Shown here one piece after another: positions 11,847 to 22,071 of a DNA stretch of 64,000 nucleotides. Both the position numbers and the translations under genes were made by a program. The DNA is taken from assembly GCA_002290645.2 (NCBI GenBank), contig NMOS02000001.1:85895-149894 (forward strand). The letters are read 5' to 3'. The DNA comes from Candidatus Aquirickettsiella gammari. GTDB taxonomy: Bacteria > Pseudomonadota > Gammaproteobacteria > Diplorickettsiales > Diplorickettsiaceae. Each line of letters opens with the position of its first letter. Within the stretch, counting starts at the first letter, position 1. The notes under the pieces are model-generated. The model saw only the letters and a list, made by a program, of their open reading frames with translations, did not search any database and was not told the DNA's origin.

Positions 11847-11891
11847 TAGCAATATCGTTTAAATAAGTTTAGAATGACGTCCCTTTCGATA

Positions 11892-11967
11892 GGGTGCTTA
11901 GCTCAGTTGGTAGAGCATCGCCCTTACAAGGCGAGGGTCGTAGGTTCGATCCCTACAGCACCCACCA
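11892..11967 (+). tRNA. tRNA-Val(TAC)
   Basis: A 76-nt cloverleaf with acceptor GGGTGCT/AGCACCC, D arm GCTCAGTTGGTAGAGC, anticodon loop CTTACAA in the stem CGCC/GGCG, T arm TAGGTTCGATCCCTA and encoded CCA. The anticodon is TAC. A TAGAAT hexamer at 11870-11875 is a reasonable -10 box for this gene and the following tRNA-Asp. Confidence 0.97.
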
Positions 11968-11977
11968 TAATATTGCA

Positions 11978-12054
11978 GGAGTGGTAGTTCAGTTGGTTAG
12001 AATACCGGCCTGTCACGCCGGGGGTCGCGGGTTCGAGTCCCGTCCACTCCGCCA
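11978..12054 (+). tRNA. tRNA-Asp(GTC)
   Basis: A 77-nt cloverleaf with acceptor GGAGTGG/CCACTCC, anticodon loop CTGTCAC giving GTC, T arm CGGGTTCGAGTCCCG and encoded CCA. Only 10 nt separate it from tRNA-Val, so the two are probably cut from one transcript. The Val-Asp pair between hupB and ppiD is also seen in related gammaproteobacteria. Confidence 0.97.
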
Positions 12055-12187
12055 GTTTGTTTAAATCTAGTCAATGAAAAATAGTAGGAGAACAGCATTT
12101 TTCGCAGAATATTGTAGTAATTCTTACCAGGCAAAAAGAAAAGTGTATAGATATCCTTTCGGACTCCCCAATTAAATTTTCTTTAAT

Positions 12188-13666
12188 ATGTTGCAATCTA
12201 TCCGTGATAAAGCACAAGGTTGGATAACTAGTACGGTTATTGGGTTATTAATCGTTATTTTTGCTTTATGGGGTATCCACGGTTATTTAGAGCTTAATAT
12301 TGGAAAAGAAAATAAGGTAGTTGCTAGCGTAGTGGGGCAATCATTGTTACAAAGTGATTTTGATAAGGCGTACCAACGTGTTTATCAGCAGGCTCGAGAA
12401 CGCTTAGGTGGAAAATTTGTCAATAACGAAAAAATGGCGAAGCAACTGAGGTTGCAAACGATACAACAATGGGAAGAGACACAGGTTCTAGCGCAGGCTG
12501 CTTTACAAGCAAAATATCGAATTAGCCAGACGTTGATAGATTCTGTTTTATTAAATATTCCTGTGTTTCAATCTGCAGGTCGTTTTTCTGCGCAGCATTT
12601 TTATGATGTGTTAAATACTCTAAATTATACCAAGTTTCAATTTCTAGCTGATTTAAAAAAATTAATTTTAATTAATCAAGTGCAAGAAGGTATAATACAA
12701 AGCGCTTTTGCTTTGCCCGGAGATATTAATAAGTCTATTAATTTTATCAATCAAAAAAGAGACTTCGCTTATCTCATTATCCCTTACTCCAACTTTTTAG
12801 CTGAACAGTTCTCCATCCCTGACTCCCAAGCTTTGGCTTATTATCAGCAAAATAAACATGATTTTGCACAAGCAGAACAGGTCAGCATTGAATATATCGA
12901 ACTTTTATTAGCTAAAGAAGAAAAGGATGGTAAAAATTTTGCAGAAGCTAGAAATAACCTAGCTAATTTATCCTATACGCATCCCGATTCTTTAGATTTT
13001 GTAGCTAATAAATTAGGTTTATCTATTCAATCAATACCATTCTTTGATAAAACTGGCGGAAAAGAAGCATTGACTAAAAATCCAAAAATCATTGCTGCGG
13101 CATTTAGCCAAGATGTTTTACAAGGTAATAATAGCCCTATTATTGATATAAATGCAGATAGAGCCATTGTTTTACGTGTTAAACAGCATAAATTTCCAGC
13201 CACCCAGCCTTTCCCGGATGTGCGTGAAAAAATTAAAAAAGTTTTAGGTAAGCAAACGGCTATAGCTAAAACACAAGCATACGGAGAGGGCTTATTCAGA
13301 AAATTAATGGAAGATAGCTCTTATGTCGGCAATATAGGTAAAAAAAGTTTAAGCTGGCAAGTTGTTAAGCGGGCAAGTCGTTATAGCGATCAATTGAATG
13401 CTGCCATATTGAATGTGGCATTTAAATTAGTTCCATCTAACAAAAAGAGTACTGCTTCTCCCTCTTTATTGGGTTTTGCTTTGGAAAATGGGGATTATGC
13501 GTTAGTTAGGTTAATTACTGTACACGAGGATGAAGCTAATAAAGTCTTAATGGCTCAAAAACAGAAATTTTATCGTGAAAAATTGGCTAAGGATTTTGGT
13601 CAGTTAGACTATAGACTTTATACCCAAGCCCTGCTTAAAAAAGCCAAATTAGTCATTAGCCGTTAG
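12188..13666 (+). CDS. ppiD: Periplasmic folding factor PpiD lacking its parvulin domain
   Basis: Inner-membrane-anchored chaperone near the Sec translocon. One transmembrane helix (about residues 15-35) precedes a SurA-like N-terminal chaperone domain (VVGQSLLQSDFDKAYQ onward). In E. coli PpiD a parvulin domain follows the segment aligned here with YYQQNKHDFAQAEQ (near residue 217). Here that segment runs almost directly into the post-parvulin part ending in NADRAIVLRV (near 320), with no HILI, GGDLG or other parvulin landmarks. The product is 492 residues against about 620 in E. coli. Position after hupB supports the identity. Confidence 0.88.
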   Translation: MLQSIRDKAQGWITSTVIGLLIVIFALWGIHGYLELNIGKENKVVASVVGQSLLQSDFDKAYQRVYQQARERLGGKFVNNEKMAKQLRLQTIQQWEETQVLAQAALQAKYRISQTLIDSVLLNIPVFQSAGRFSAQHFYDVLNTLNYTKFQFLADLKKLILINQVQEGIIQSAFALPGDINKSINFINQKRDFAYLIIPYSNFLAEQFSIPDSQALAYYQQNKHDFAQAEQVSIEYIELLLAKEEKDGKNFAEARNNLANLSYTHPDSLDFVANKLGLSIQSIPFFDKTGGKEALTKNPKIIAAAFSQDVLQGNNSPIIDINADRAIVLRVKQHKFPATQPFPDVREKIKKVLGKQTAIAKTQAYGEGLFRKLMEDSSYVGNIGKKSLSWQVVKRASRYSDQLNAAILNVAFKLVPSNKKSTASPSLLGFALENGDYALVRLITVHEDEANKVLMAQKQKFYREKLAKDFGQLDYRLYTQALLKKAKLVISR

Positions 13667-13693
13667 ATTTTTTATCTGAACACCAATACAATT

Positions 13694-13725
13694 GACAAGC
13701 TAAACCTATTCAACTTCAGCTTGTC
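13694..13725. terminator. Inverted repeat between convergent ppiD and ispD
   Basis: GACAAGCT (13694-13701) and AGCTTGTC (13718-13725) form an 8-bp perfect stem with a 16-nt loop overlapping the ispD stop codon. There is no clear T run, so a terminator role is only suggested by its place between converging genes. Confidence 0.35.
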
Positions 13726-14416
13726 TAATAGAAAGATAGTAATCGAGTAATATTAAATCATCTTTATCAGTTATTTTGATATTATCCGAGCGCCCGGCTA
13801 CTATTTTAGCGTGTTGCCCTAGCAGTTCAATCGCATTGGCTTCATCGGTGATGAATTGATTTTTTTTTATAACAGAATCAAGTGCGTTAACAAGCCAGTG
13901 ATAGCGAAACATCTGAGGGGTTACCGCCTGCCATACTTTCTTTCGATCTAATGTTTTGAGTATCTGCTTATCATCAAAATATTTAACCGTATTTTTTAAA
14001 GGATTAGCCAAAAATCCGCCTATTGGATGGTCGGCTATGTCATTAATGAGTTTATTAATGTCACTGTGCTGCAAAAGAGGACGTACTGCATCGTGTACAA
14101 GAATCCAGTCATTTTTTTTCGCAAGAGTTTTTAAGGCTAATAAAGCGTTAAATACAGAATGGCAGCGTTCTTTTCCTCCGTAAACAGTGCGTAAATGAGG
14201 ATGCTTCAGTTGTAAGGCAGGCCAATATTTATCCTCTTTATTGAGTGCTACAATACACTTTTTAAATTTTTCATAGCTCAGTAAAGTAGTTAAGGTATAT
14301 TCAATTATTTTTTTGCCTCTAAGTGATAGGTATTGCTTAGGTGTATCAGTTTGCATACGCGTCCCAGTGCCTGCCGCAGGCACTATCACAAAATAATTAA
14401 CAGTTGAATGTTTCAT
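13706..14416 (-). CDS. ispD: 2-C-methyl-D-erythritol 4-phosphate cytidylyltransferase
   Basis: Transfers CMP from CTP to methylerythritol phosphate, the third step of the MEP isoprenoid pathway. The CTP-binding loop PAAGTGTRM at residues 13-21, the LVHDAVRPLL motif and a late ITDEANAIELLG motif are intact in 236 residues. It is not next to ispF, which lies at 32508-32993, nor is ftsB upstream as in enteric bacteria. Instead its ATG overlaps by 4 nt the stop of a short frame inside the GC-rich palindromic element, so expression may come from or through that element. Confidence 0.96.
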   Translation of the reverse strand: MKHSTVNYFVIVPAAGTGTRMQTDTPKQYLSLRGKKIIEYTLTTLLSYEKFKKCIVALNKEDKYWPALQLKHPHLRTVYGGKERCHSVFNALLALKTLAKKNDWILVHDAVRPLLQHSDINKLINDIADHPIGGFLANPLKNTVKYFDDKQILKTLDRKKVWQAVTPQMFRYHWLVNALDSVIKKNQFITDEANAIELLGQHAKIVAGRSDNIKITDKDDLILLDYYLSIRQAEVE

Positions 14417-14682
14417 TTAACTTCAAGCGAGTCGCTATGCTCACGAAAAATTTTGGCCGTCGTGCCCCCAAAATTTGTTCGCATCACGCGACTAAAAGTA
14501 GGCCCCGATTCGTCCTGCGTCCGCCACGCACTGGCCCATTTTGGGCTGCGCGCAGTGGCTCCCACAATGACTTTACGGCGTGATGCGTTTCCTGCTTCGC
14601 CCGTCAACGCACGCCTATCGCGGGCTCCTTGACTTCGCACTTCGTGCTCTCCTTGTCTCGTCGATCGATATATGTTTGTCAT
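14413..14682 (-). CDS. Hypothetical 89-residue ORF within a GC-rich palindromic element
   Basis: An open frame beginning MTNIYRSTRQGEHEVRSQGA and ending in an ATGA overlap with ispD. I recognise no domain. It is rich in Arg, Ser, Gly and Thr and has no membrane segment. It lies entirely on DNA that is markedly more GC-rich than its neighbours and full of inverted repeats, and other frames across the same stretch are also open. The frame may therefore be a by-product of the repeat structure, though the coupled overlap leaves real translation possible. Confidence 0.3.
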   Translation of the reverse strand: MTNIYRSTRQGEHEVRSQGARDRRALTGEAGNASRRKVIVGATARSPKWASAWRTQDESGPTFSRVMRTNFGGTTAKIFREHSDSLEVK

Positions 14683-14690
14683 AGTTTGTC
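14420..14690. repeat. GC-rich element built from four consecutive inverted repeats
   Basis: The base composition shifts abruptly here. Four hairpins follow one another. Hairpin 1 is 14430-14493, outer arms AGTCGC/GCGACT and inner perfect arms AAATTTTGG/CCAAAATTT at 14448-14456 and 14468-14476. Hairpin 2 is 14523-14559, arms closing on CCCATTTTGGG. Hairpin 3 is 14577-14615, GGCGTGATGCGTT against AACGCACGCC. Hairpin 4 is 14637-14647, GCAC-TTC-GTGC. The layout recalls small dispersed palindromic elements of other intracellular bacteria, but no second copy is visible in this window and the borders are approximate. Confidence 0.6.
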
Positions 14691-14736
14691 TATGCCTACT
14701 ACCTGATAGGAAGTATATCCCGCTATTTTTAAAATT

Positions 14737-14765
14737 TTCGCATTTTTATTAACAAGCGGTATACT
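14737..14765 (+). promoter_or_regulatory. Probable cysQ promoter giving a nearly leaderless mRNA
   Basis: TTCGCA (14737-14742), a 17-nt spacer and TATACT (14760-14765). The -10 box ends 7 nt before the cysQ ATG and no Shine-Dalgarno is present, so transcription from it would start at or next to the start codon. Confidence 0.45.
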
Positions 14766-14772
14766 GCAGCTT

Positions 14773-15573
14773 ATGAGTTTTTTACTTAGCGATGTAGTAT
14801 CTCTTGCCAAACGAGCCGGGAACCAGGTCCTTACTATTTACCGCAGTGGTTTTACTGTTGAATTTAAAGCGGATAAATCCCCGCTAACGGCTGCTGATTT
14901 AGCCTCCCATTATTGTATTTGTCAAGGATTACAGCGCTTAACACCTGATTTACCGATTATTTCAGAAGAATCAACGCCTATTTCTTTTCAAGAACGTCGA
15001 TTATGGCCACGGTACTGGCTGATTGACCCTTTGGATGGAACCAAAGAATTTTTGGAAAAAAATGATGAATTTACCATTAATATTGCGTTAATTGATCAAC
15101 ATAAACCAATTTTGGGGGTTATTTTTGCCCCAGCGTTGGATGTTTGTTATCTTGCTGAAAATACCAAAGGAGCTTTCAAGCAAATAGCACAAAACCGTCC
15201 ACAACCATTGCATAGCCGTGCTTGGGAAGAAGGTTCCACTATAACAGCGGCGGTCAGCCGTCGACATGGAATGAATGCGTTAAAAATTTTTTTAGCTCAA
15301 TTTGAGCACTTAAATTTATTGCATTGTGGAAGCGCTTTAAAGTTTTGTTTTCTAGCAGAAGGTCTTGCGGATATTTATCCGCGTTTTTCACCTACATTTG
15401 AATGGGACACAGCAGCTGGCCAGTGCATTCTTGAGCAAGCAGGGGGAGCAATTATTGATTATAAAGGCAAGCCACTACGCTATAATATGTCGTCTTCTTT
15501 ACAAAAGATAGCTTTTTTAGCAGTAGCCGATAAATCCCACTGCTGGTTAAATTATTTAAAGGCATCGATCTGA
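14773..15573 (+). CDS. cysQ: 3'(2'),5'-bisphosphate nucleotidase CysQ
   Basis: Removes the 3'-phosphate of PAP or PAPS, preventing build-up of this inhibitory nucleotide. The inositol-monophosphatase fold is shown by the metal-binding motifs SEEST, LIDPLDGTKEF and EWDTAAGQCILEQAGG, in the correct order over 266 residues. The start lacks a ribosome-binding site. A TATACT box sits immediately upstream, suggesting a very short leader. It is followed 31 nt later by mdh. Confidence 0.94.
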   Translation: MSFLLSDVVSLAKRAGNQVLTIYRSGFTVEFKADKSPLTAADLASHYCICQGLQRLTPDLPIISEESTPISFQERRLWPRYWLIDPLDGTKEFLEKNDEFTINIALIDQHKPILGVIFAPALDVCYLAENTKGAFKQIAQNRPQPLHSRAWEEGSTITAAVSRRHGMNALKIFLAQFEHLNLLHCGSALKFCFLAEGLADIYPRFSPTFEWDTAAGQCILEQAGGAIIDYKGKPLRYNMSSSLQKIAFLAVADKSHCWLNYLKASI

Positions 15574-15604
15574 GAAATAAAATATTAGTTTTATAGGAAT
15601 ATAT

Positions 15605-16597
15605 ATGCAAAAAAAACCAATTAGAATAGCTGTAACGGGCGCCGCTGGCCAAATAGGCTATGCTTTATTATTTCGTATTGCCTCAGGTCAAATGTTTGGA
15701 CCTGAACAACCTGTAATACTCCATTTATTAGAGTTAGAGAGAAGTCTTTTGGCATTGCATGGAATCGCCATGGAGCTTGATGACTGTGCGTTCCCATTAT
15801 TACAAGGGATTGTTTGTACAAGCCAGCTTAATGAAGCGATGAAGAATATTAATTGGGCTATTTTAGTAGGTTCAATGCCACGTAAGGAAGGAATGGAGCG
15901 AGCGGATCTTTTAAAAATAAATGGAGGTATTTTTGCTCCTCAAGGAAAAGCCATTAATGCCAATGCTGCTGAAGATGTAAAAATATTTGTTGTCGGTAAC
16001 CCGTGTAATACTAATTGTTTGATTGCAATGCATCATGCTCCCGATATTGCAAATAATCGTTTTTTTGCAATGACTTTACTAGATGAGAATCGGGCACGAG
16101 TGCAGTTAGCTAAAAAAGCGGGTGTTTCAGTTGAAGAAGTGACTCAATTGGCCATTTGGGGTAATCACTCATCAACGCAGTACCCTGATTTTTACAATGC
16201 CAAGATTGCTAATAAATCGCTTATCGAAGTCATTACGGATAAAAATTGGCTGGAAAATGATTTTATTCCATTGGTGCAGAAAAGAGGGGCTGCCGTCATT
16301 AAGGCAAGAGGTGCTTCATCGGCAGCATCCGCTGCGAATGCAGTAATCGGTAGTATTTACCATTTAACACATGATACAAAAAAGGGCGACTATTTTTCAG
16401 TGGCCTCTTGTTCTTTGGGTCAATACGGTATTGATGAGGATTTGATATTTTCCTTTCCAAGCCGAGTAGATAATGGCCAATTTAACACGGTTAATAATAT
16501 TCAACAATGTGAATTTGGTAAGAAGAAAATAGAACTAACCCTAAAAGAATTACGTATAGAAAGAGATGAGATAAAAAAGATGGGTTTAATTAATTAG
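15605..16597 (+). CDS. mdh: Malate dehydrogenase (NAD-dependent, type 2)
   Basis: Interconverts malate and oxaloacetate in the TCA cycle. The nucleotide-binding loop TGAAGQIGY is near the N-terminus. [13 protein letters not shown] supplies substrate-binding arginines, [11 protein letters not shown] is the usual asparagine motif and [12 protein letters not shown] carries the catalytic histidine. The 330-residue length and the extra residues around the N-terminal GQMFGPEQP segment match the cytosolic-type MDH of Legionella and Coxiella rather than the shorter enteric enzyme. Confidence 0.96.
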   Translation: MQKKPIRIAVTGAAGQIGYALLFRIASGQMFGPEQPVILHLLELERSLLALHGIAMELDDCAFPLLQGIVCTSQLNEAMKNINWAILVGSMPRKEGMERADLLKINGGIFAPQGKAINANAAEDVKIFVVGNPCNTNCLIAMHHAPDIANNRFFAMTLLDENRARVQLAKKAGVSVEEVTQLAIWGNHSSTQYPDFYNAKIANKSLIEVITDKNWLENDFIPLVQKRGAAVIKARGASSAASAANAVIGSIYHLTHDTKKGDYFSVASCSLGQYGIDEDLIFSFPSRVDNGQFNTVNNIQQCEFGKKKIELTLKELRIERDEIKKMGLIN

Positions 16598-17172
16598 TTA
16601 CTTATATCAATTACTAAAAGATTTCCGCCAGTAGTAACAAGAAACTGTACGGGCATTAGATTTAATTAGAAACATTTATGCCCGCACAGGTGAGTAAATT
16701 ATTTTTATTTTATTAAGGGCTGATTATTGTTGGATTTATCCTTAAACAGCTTAATTTTTATTTTTATCCCCTATAATTAATAAAGTTAGATTTATTATTT
16801 GATCAATCAAATAATATTAGATCTTGACCAGTCTCTCTCATACAAGAAAGTAGCGTATAAACTAACATAGAAACGAAGTAGATCAAAATAAAATTTTAAA
16901 AAATAATATTGAATTTTTTATTTTTTAAATATATATAATTAAACATTAAAAAATTTTTCCAAAATAGACTTATTTATTCTATGCGTAAAACGCATAAAAC
17001 AAGTTCTTTGTATAAAGAAACATTTAAAAAATTATTGGAAAAAAAGACTAAATTACAGACTAGATTTATAAATAAGTTATAAATTAAAGCGCACTGCGTT
17101 TATTATTTCGGGTCAGTATAAAAGTAGATATAGTGCTAGCTAGGCTAGAAAAAATATTTTTAATCGGCGAGT
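16598..17172. other. AT-rich intergenic region between convergent mdh and ftsK
   Basis: No gene is visible in these 575 bases. Three dyads stand out. TGTACGGGCAT/ATGCCCGCACA is an inverted repeat with one mismatch and a 21-nt spacer (16646-16688). TATTATTTGAT-CA-ATCAAATAATA is an exact 24-base palindrome with a 2-base centre (16793-16816). TATGCGT-AAA-ACGCATA is a compact hairpin (16980-16996). Terminators for the two converging genes are the simplest explanation. The stretch is otherwise low-complexity A/T. Confidence 0.6.
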
Positions 17173-19524
17173 TTATTCCTTTAATCTGTCGGGTATAAGA
17201 ATCTCTCGATTTCCATTGCTTTCCATAGCACTAACCAAACCTGCTTTTTCCATATCTTCCATTAAACGCGCTGCCCGGTTATAACCAATTTTAAGCCGTC
17301 GTTGAATACTCGAAATAGAAGCACGGCGCGTTTCTATAACAATTTGAACAGCTTGGTCATAAAGAGCATCTTTTTCTCCGCAGTTACTATCCGAAAACTC
17401 CAAGTCACTTCCTTCATTAAGATTTATTTTCGTGAGATCAAGCCCATATTCGGGCGTGCCAGATTGTTTTAGTGCGTTTACAACATGATGAACTTCTTGA
17501 TCTGCAACGAAAGCCCCATGGACTCGAATAGGTACCCCCGTTCCAGGTGCTAAATACAACATATCACCATGACCTAACAATTGTTCAGCCCCTTGTTGAT
17601 CAAGAATAGTCCGTGAATCAATTTTTGAAGAAACTTGAAATGAGATACGAGTGGGTATATTCGCTTTAATTAATCCCGTTATGACATCAACGGAAGGTCT
17701 TTGAGTGGCTAAAATTAAATGTATTCCTGCTGCACGTGCTTTTTGCGCAATTCTTGCAATGAGTTCTTCAACTTTTTTCCCAACGACCATTATCATATCA
17801 GCAAATTCGTCAATCAATACAATAATGTAAGGAAGGTGCACTAAAGGTTCTGCTTTATCACTTTGCTCAGGACTCCAAAAAGGATTGTAAAGTGTTTGTC
17901 CTTTATCGTTTGCTTCTTGTATTTTTTGATTATGTCCGGCTAGATTTCGGACTCCTAGATTCGCCATGAGTTTATAACGACGTTCCATTTCTGCAACGCA
18001 CCAACGTAAAGCATTGGCCGCTTCTTTCATATCTGTTACAACGGGGGCTAAAAGATGTGGGATTCCTTCATAAATTGCAAGTTCTAACATCTTAGGATCT
18101 ATCATAATTAATCTAACTTGCTCAGGTGTTGTTTTATAGAGAATACTTAACAGCATCGCATTGAGCCCTACGGATTTTCCGGAGCCCGTTGTTCCTGCCA
18201 CGAGTAGATGTGGCATTTTCCCCAGGTCAACAATGACTGGGTGACCGGCAATATCCTTACCTAAGGCGAGTGAAAGAGGCGAACGCGCATGTTGATAAGC
18301 AGTTGAGCTTAATATTTCACTTAATCGAACTATTTCTCGGTGCTTGTTGGGGACTTCTAATCCAATGACAGATTTACCTGGAATTACTTCTACAATACGA
18401 ACGCTCACGACAGACAAGGAACGCGCTAGGTCTTTAGCAAGTCCCGTAATACGACTCACTTTAATTCCAGCGGCAGGCTGCATTTCAAAGCGTGTAACAA
18501 CAGGCCCTGGATGTACCGCTACAACATGTACTTGTATTCCAAAGTCTTTTAATCGAAGTTCAACGTCCCGAGATAATCGCTCTAATTCCTCACGCGTATA
18601 TCCTTCTTTACTTAATTTTTCAGGTGGATCTAATAAAGTTAATGAAGGCAGAGAGGATCCTGCGAGCGGTTTTTTTCCGGAGGGAAGAGGAAGTGATGTC
18701 GTCGATGAACAATAGGGCTTAATCGGAAGTGGTGGCTGAGGAATCACTTCAGTATCCTGTAAAGATAGGTTTACGCTAGGATTAGATTTAGATAAGGAAG
18801 CTCGTTTGTTACTAGGAGTAGTTAGTATTAAATTAGATTTACTAACGGTGTTTGTAGCCGGTTTAATTTTTTCAGATGTGCTTTTTTTTATTACATAGAC
18901 CGAAATTTTCTTTACTTGCTCATAAATTCTCCCTGGTATTAGTACAATACCACTCGTTATTTTATCGATAATATTTAACCAAGAAAATCCAGTCGCTAGC
19001 GTTGTACTGGCTAATAAAAGGGCAAATAAAAATAAGGTACTGCCTCCGACATTAAATTGCACAATAAAACTTTTTGTAACGATATTCCCTAACTGCCCTC
19101 CCGGGGTGTAACCATGGATACTATGTGTACTATGGAGTGCCGCAAGCCCACAAGCGGCAATGAAAATAGTGATGTAGCCTAAAAGCCTTAAAACTAAAAA
19201 AGGGTAATTAAGAGACAGACTAGTGAAACGACCCTTAAAACCCTGCCATCCACTGTATAACAATAGTGCTGGAAATAAATAAGCGAGGGAGCCAAAGCTA
19301 TTAAAAAAGAAATGGGCTAGCAGGTCACCTAAGTGGCCTGCTATATTCATAGAGACTTTGGCATGGGTGCTTGGATGATAAGTCCATAAGGCCAATAATA
19401 AAAATAGCGCCATGGCTCCGCTAACAATAAGTAGGCCTTCAAGTAAGCGTTGTTTAAGACTTAACTGTAAAATCTCTTCATTTCTGTTTCGTTTCAAGAG
19501 CGCTCCCCTTACGATGTCTCTCAT
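17173..19524 (-). CDS. ftsK: DNA translocase FtsK
   Basis: Septal DNA pump that clears the chromosome terminus and activates XerCD. Four N-terminal membrane helices (to about residue 190) anchor it at the divisome. A short linker of about 130 residues follows, much shorter than the E. coli linker. The RecA-like motor has Walker A GTTGSGKS and Walker [11 protein letters not shown], and the C-terminal gamma winged helix ([23 protein letters not shown]) reads KOPS sites. The 783-residue size is normal for short-linker FtsK. It is divergent from trxB. Confidence 0.96.
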   Translation of the reverse strand: MRDIVRGALLKRNRNEEILQLSLKQRLLEGLLIVSGAMALFLLLALWTYHPSTHAKVSMNIAGHLGDLLAHFFFNSFGSLAYLFPALLLYSGWQGFKGRFTSLSLNYPFLVLRLLGYITIFIAACGLAALHSTHSIHGYTPGGQLGNIVTKSFIVQFNVGGSTLFLFALLLASTTLATGFSWLNIIDKITSGIVLIPGRIYEQVKKISVYVIKKSTSEKIKPATNTVSKSNLILTTPSNKRASLSKSNPSVNLSLQDTEVIPQPPLPIKPYCSSTTSLPLPSGKKPLAGSSLPSLTLLDPPEKLSKEGYTREELERLSRDVELRLKDFGIQVHVVAVHPGPVVTRFEMQPAAGIKVSRITGLAKDLARSLSVVSVRIVEVIPGKSVIGLEVPNKHREIVRLSEILSSTAYQHARSPLSLALGKDIAGHPVIVDLGKMPHLLVAGTTGSGKSVGLNAMLLSILYKTTPEQVRLIMIDPKMLELAIYEGIPHLLAPVVTDMKEAANALRWCVAEMERRYKLMANLGVRNLAGHNQKIQEANDKGQTLYNPFWSPEQSDKAEPLVHLPYIIVLIDEFADMIMVVGKKVEELIARIAQKARAAGIHLILATQRPSVDVITGLIKANIPTRISFQVSSKIDSRTILDQQGAEQLLGHGDMLYLAPGTGVPIRVHGAFVADQEVHHVVNALKQSGTPEYGLDLTKINLNEGSDLEFSDSNCGEKDALYDQAVQIVIETRRASISSIQRRLKIGYNRAARLMEDMEKAGLVSAMESNGNREILIPDRLKE

Positions 19525-19613
19525 TAATATAAGGTCTTTTAGCCAGCTAATGAGGCTATAGGTACTATTTATGGCGTTATATTGTTATACTTTATTAGCT
19601 ATTTTGATTATAA

Positions 19614-20615
<1,002 letters not shown>

Positions 20616-20642
20616 AATTATAAATTAAGATGAGGCGCGTGG

Positions 20643-21362
20643 ATGGGTAACAGATTACTAGGTTTATACCTGTTGTTGGTTTCATCGTCAGCTTTTGCAA
20701 TAGATTCTGATAATGACGCCAATAATGATCCCTATGAAAACTATAATCGCCATGCCTTTAAGCTCAATCAGACCTTAGATAAAATTTTTTTTAAACCGGT
20801 CGCCACAGTCTATAAAACTATTTTGCCTTGGCCCATTACTAAGGGTATCGGTAATTTTTTTAGTAATTTAGAGCAAGTGCCTACTATTATAAATGATCTA
20901 TTGCAAGGTGAATTTTATGATGCCACATCGGATACTTGGCGTTTATTAATAAATACGACAGTAGGTATTGGCGGTTTGGTTGATGTGGCTAGTAAAATTG
21001 ATTTACCCTCACACCATCGGGATTTTGGTTTAACTTTAGCGAAATGGGGATACACCTCATCTGCTTATTTAGTGCTTCCTATTTTAGGTCCCCGTACGGT
21101 TCGTGATGCCGTTGCTTGGCCTATTAATTACGGGGTTTTTTCTGTTTATCTTTATATAAATGATATAGCATGGCGTAATGGCTTAACGTGGGCAAGCTTC
21201 GTTAATGCGCGAGCGCAATTGTTGGATTTCGACCAAACTATTAAACAGGCTTCGTTTGACCCCTATGTATTTCAACGCAATGCTTATTTGCAGCGAAGGA
21301 ATTATGTAATTCGTAAGAATAGTAATTTAGTATCGGATGATGATGATGATATTGCAGAATAG
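20643..21362 (+). CDS. mlaA: MlaA/VacJ family outer-membrane lipid-asymmetry protein
   Basis: In the Mla pathway MlaA extracts misplaced phospholipids from the outer leaflet of the outer membrane. The family core DPYENYNRHAFKLNQ, LEQVPTIINDLLQG and WRLLINTTVGIGGLVDVA is clear in 239 residues. The N-terminus is a cleavable-type signal peptide ending SSSAFA with no lipobox cysteine, so unlike the E. coli protein it is probably not a lipoprotein. The C-terminus is acidic (five consecutive Asp). No other mla gene is in this window. Confidence 0.9.
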   Translation: MGNRLLGLYLLLVSSSAFAIDSDNDANNDPYENYNRHAFKLNQTLDKIFFKPVATVYKTILPWPITKGIGNFFSNLEQVPTIINDLLQGEFYDATSDTWRLLINTTVGIGGLVDVASKIDLPSHHRDFGLTLAKWGYTSSAYLVLPILGPRTVRDAVAWPINYGVFSVYLYINDIAWRNGLTWASFVNARAQLLDFDQTIKQASFDPYVFQRNAYLQRRNYVIRKNSNLVSDDDDDIAE

Positions 21363-21434
21363 ACTTAAATTATCGTTCTCATTTATTATTTTTGAAGCTA
21401 AATAGTTTAACTTTTTAACTTTGGAGGTTTTGCT

Positions 21435-21914
21435 ATGAAAGAAACAATTAATGTAGGGCTGACCGAGGCCAAAAGAAAGAAAGTAGCGGAAGGCTTGATC
21501 AAATTATTAGCGAATAATTACGTATTGTACTTAAAAACACATAATTTTCATTGGAATGTAGTGGGCCCTATGTTTCAACCATTGCATAGTGTATTTGAAG
21601 CCCAATATATCGACCTGTGGAATGCAGGTGACAGAATTGCTGAACGCGTACGCGCGCTGGGGTTTTTTGTCCCTGCTAGTTATGCTGATTTTGCGAAATT
21701 AAGTAAGATTAAAGAAGCAGTTGGAATGCATCCTGTTAAAGCTGAGGAAATGATTAGCCAGCTGGAGCATGATCAAGAGATTATAGTTCGTTTGGCGCGC
21801 GAATTATTGCCTGAGACAGAGCAAGCCGAAGATCAGGTTAGCGTAGACCTGCTTTCAGAACGTATGGAGGTTCATGAGAAGAATGCATGGATGTTACGTA
21901 GTTTTCTAGAATAG
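21435..21914 (+). CDS. dps: Dps-family ferritin (DNA protection/iron storage)
   Basis: Twelve-subunit mini-ferritin oxidising Fe2+ with peroxide and protecting DNA. The inter-subunit ferroxidase ligands are visible with canonical spacing: His39 in NFHW, His51 in PLHSVFE, Asp66 and Glu70 in DRIAERVRALG. The 159 residues form a four-helix bundle with only a short Lys-containing N-terminus. A strong GGAGG precedes the ATG. The 14 bases TTTGGAGGTTTTGC just before the start codon recur identically before the next gene. Confidence 0.94.
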   Translation: MKETINVGLTEAKRKKVAEGLIKLLANNYVLYLKTHNFHWNVVGPMFQPLHSVFEAQYIDLWNAGDRIAERVRALGFFVPASYADFAKLSKIKEAVGMHPVKAEEMISQLEHDQEIIVRLARELLPETEQAEDQVSVDLLSERMEVHEKNAWMLRSFLE

Positions 21915-21946
21915 AATACTTTTAGTAACTTGCTAGCCCTACTATA

Positions 21947-21960
21947 TACCCTAGAGGGTA
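21947..21960. promoter_or_regulatory. Perfect 14-base palindrome upstream of the RRM gene
   Basis: TACCCTAGAGGGTA lies 34 nt after the dps stop and 111 nt before the RRM protein start. It could be an operator or a small stem in the dps 3' end; the sequence alone does not decide. Confidence 0.3.
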
Positions 21961-22071
21961 GTCCTGTGTTACTATGAGGACGTTTAGTTTATCTCTGCCA
22001 CAGCCGGATTAGCAAACGTGTGAACGAATGATATCTTGGAGTGGCCTTTTTTAGCCTTTTGGAGGTTTTGC

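Noticed and set aside
14408..14632. 74-residue plus-strand frame over the palindromic element
   Set aside because: It mirrors the minus-strand frame through the inverted repeats, is Cys/Arg/Pro-rich and has no start signal.
22036..22071. TTG-initiated extension of the RRM protein
   Set aside because: A strong GGAGG sits inside it, 6 nt before GTG 22072, and the RRM starts directly there.
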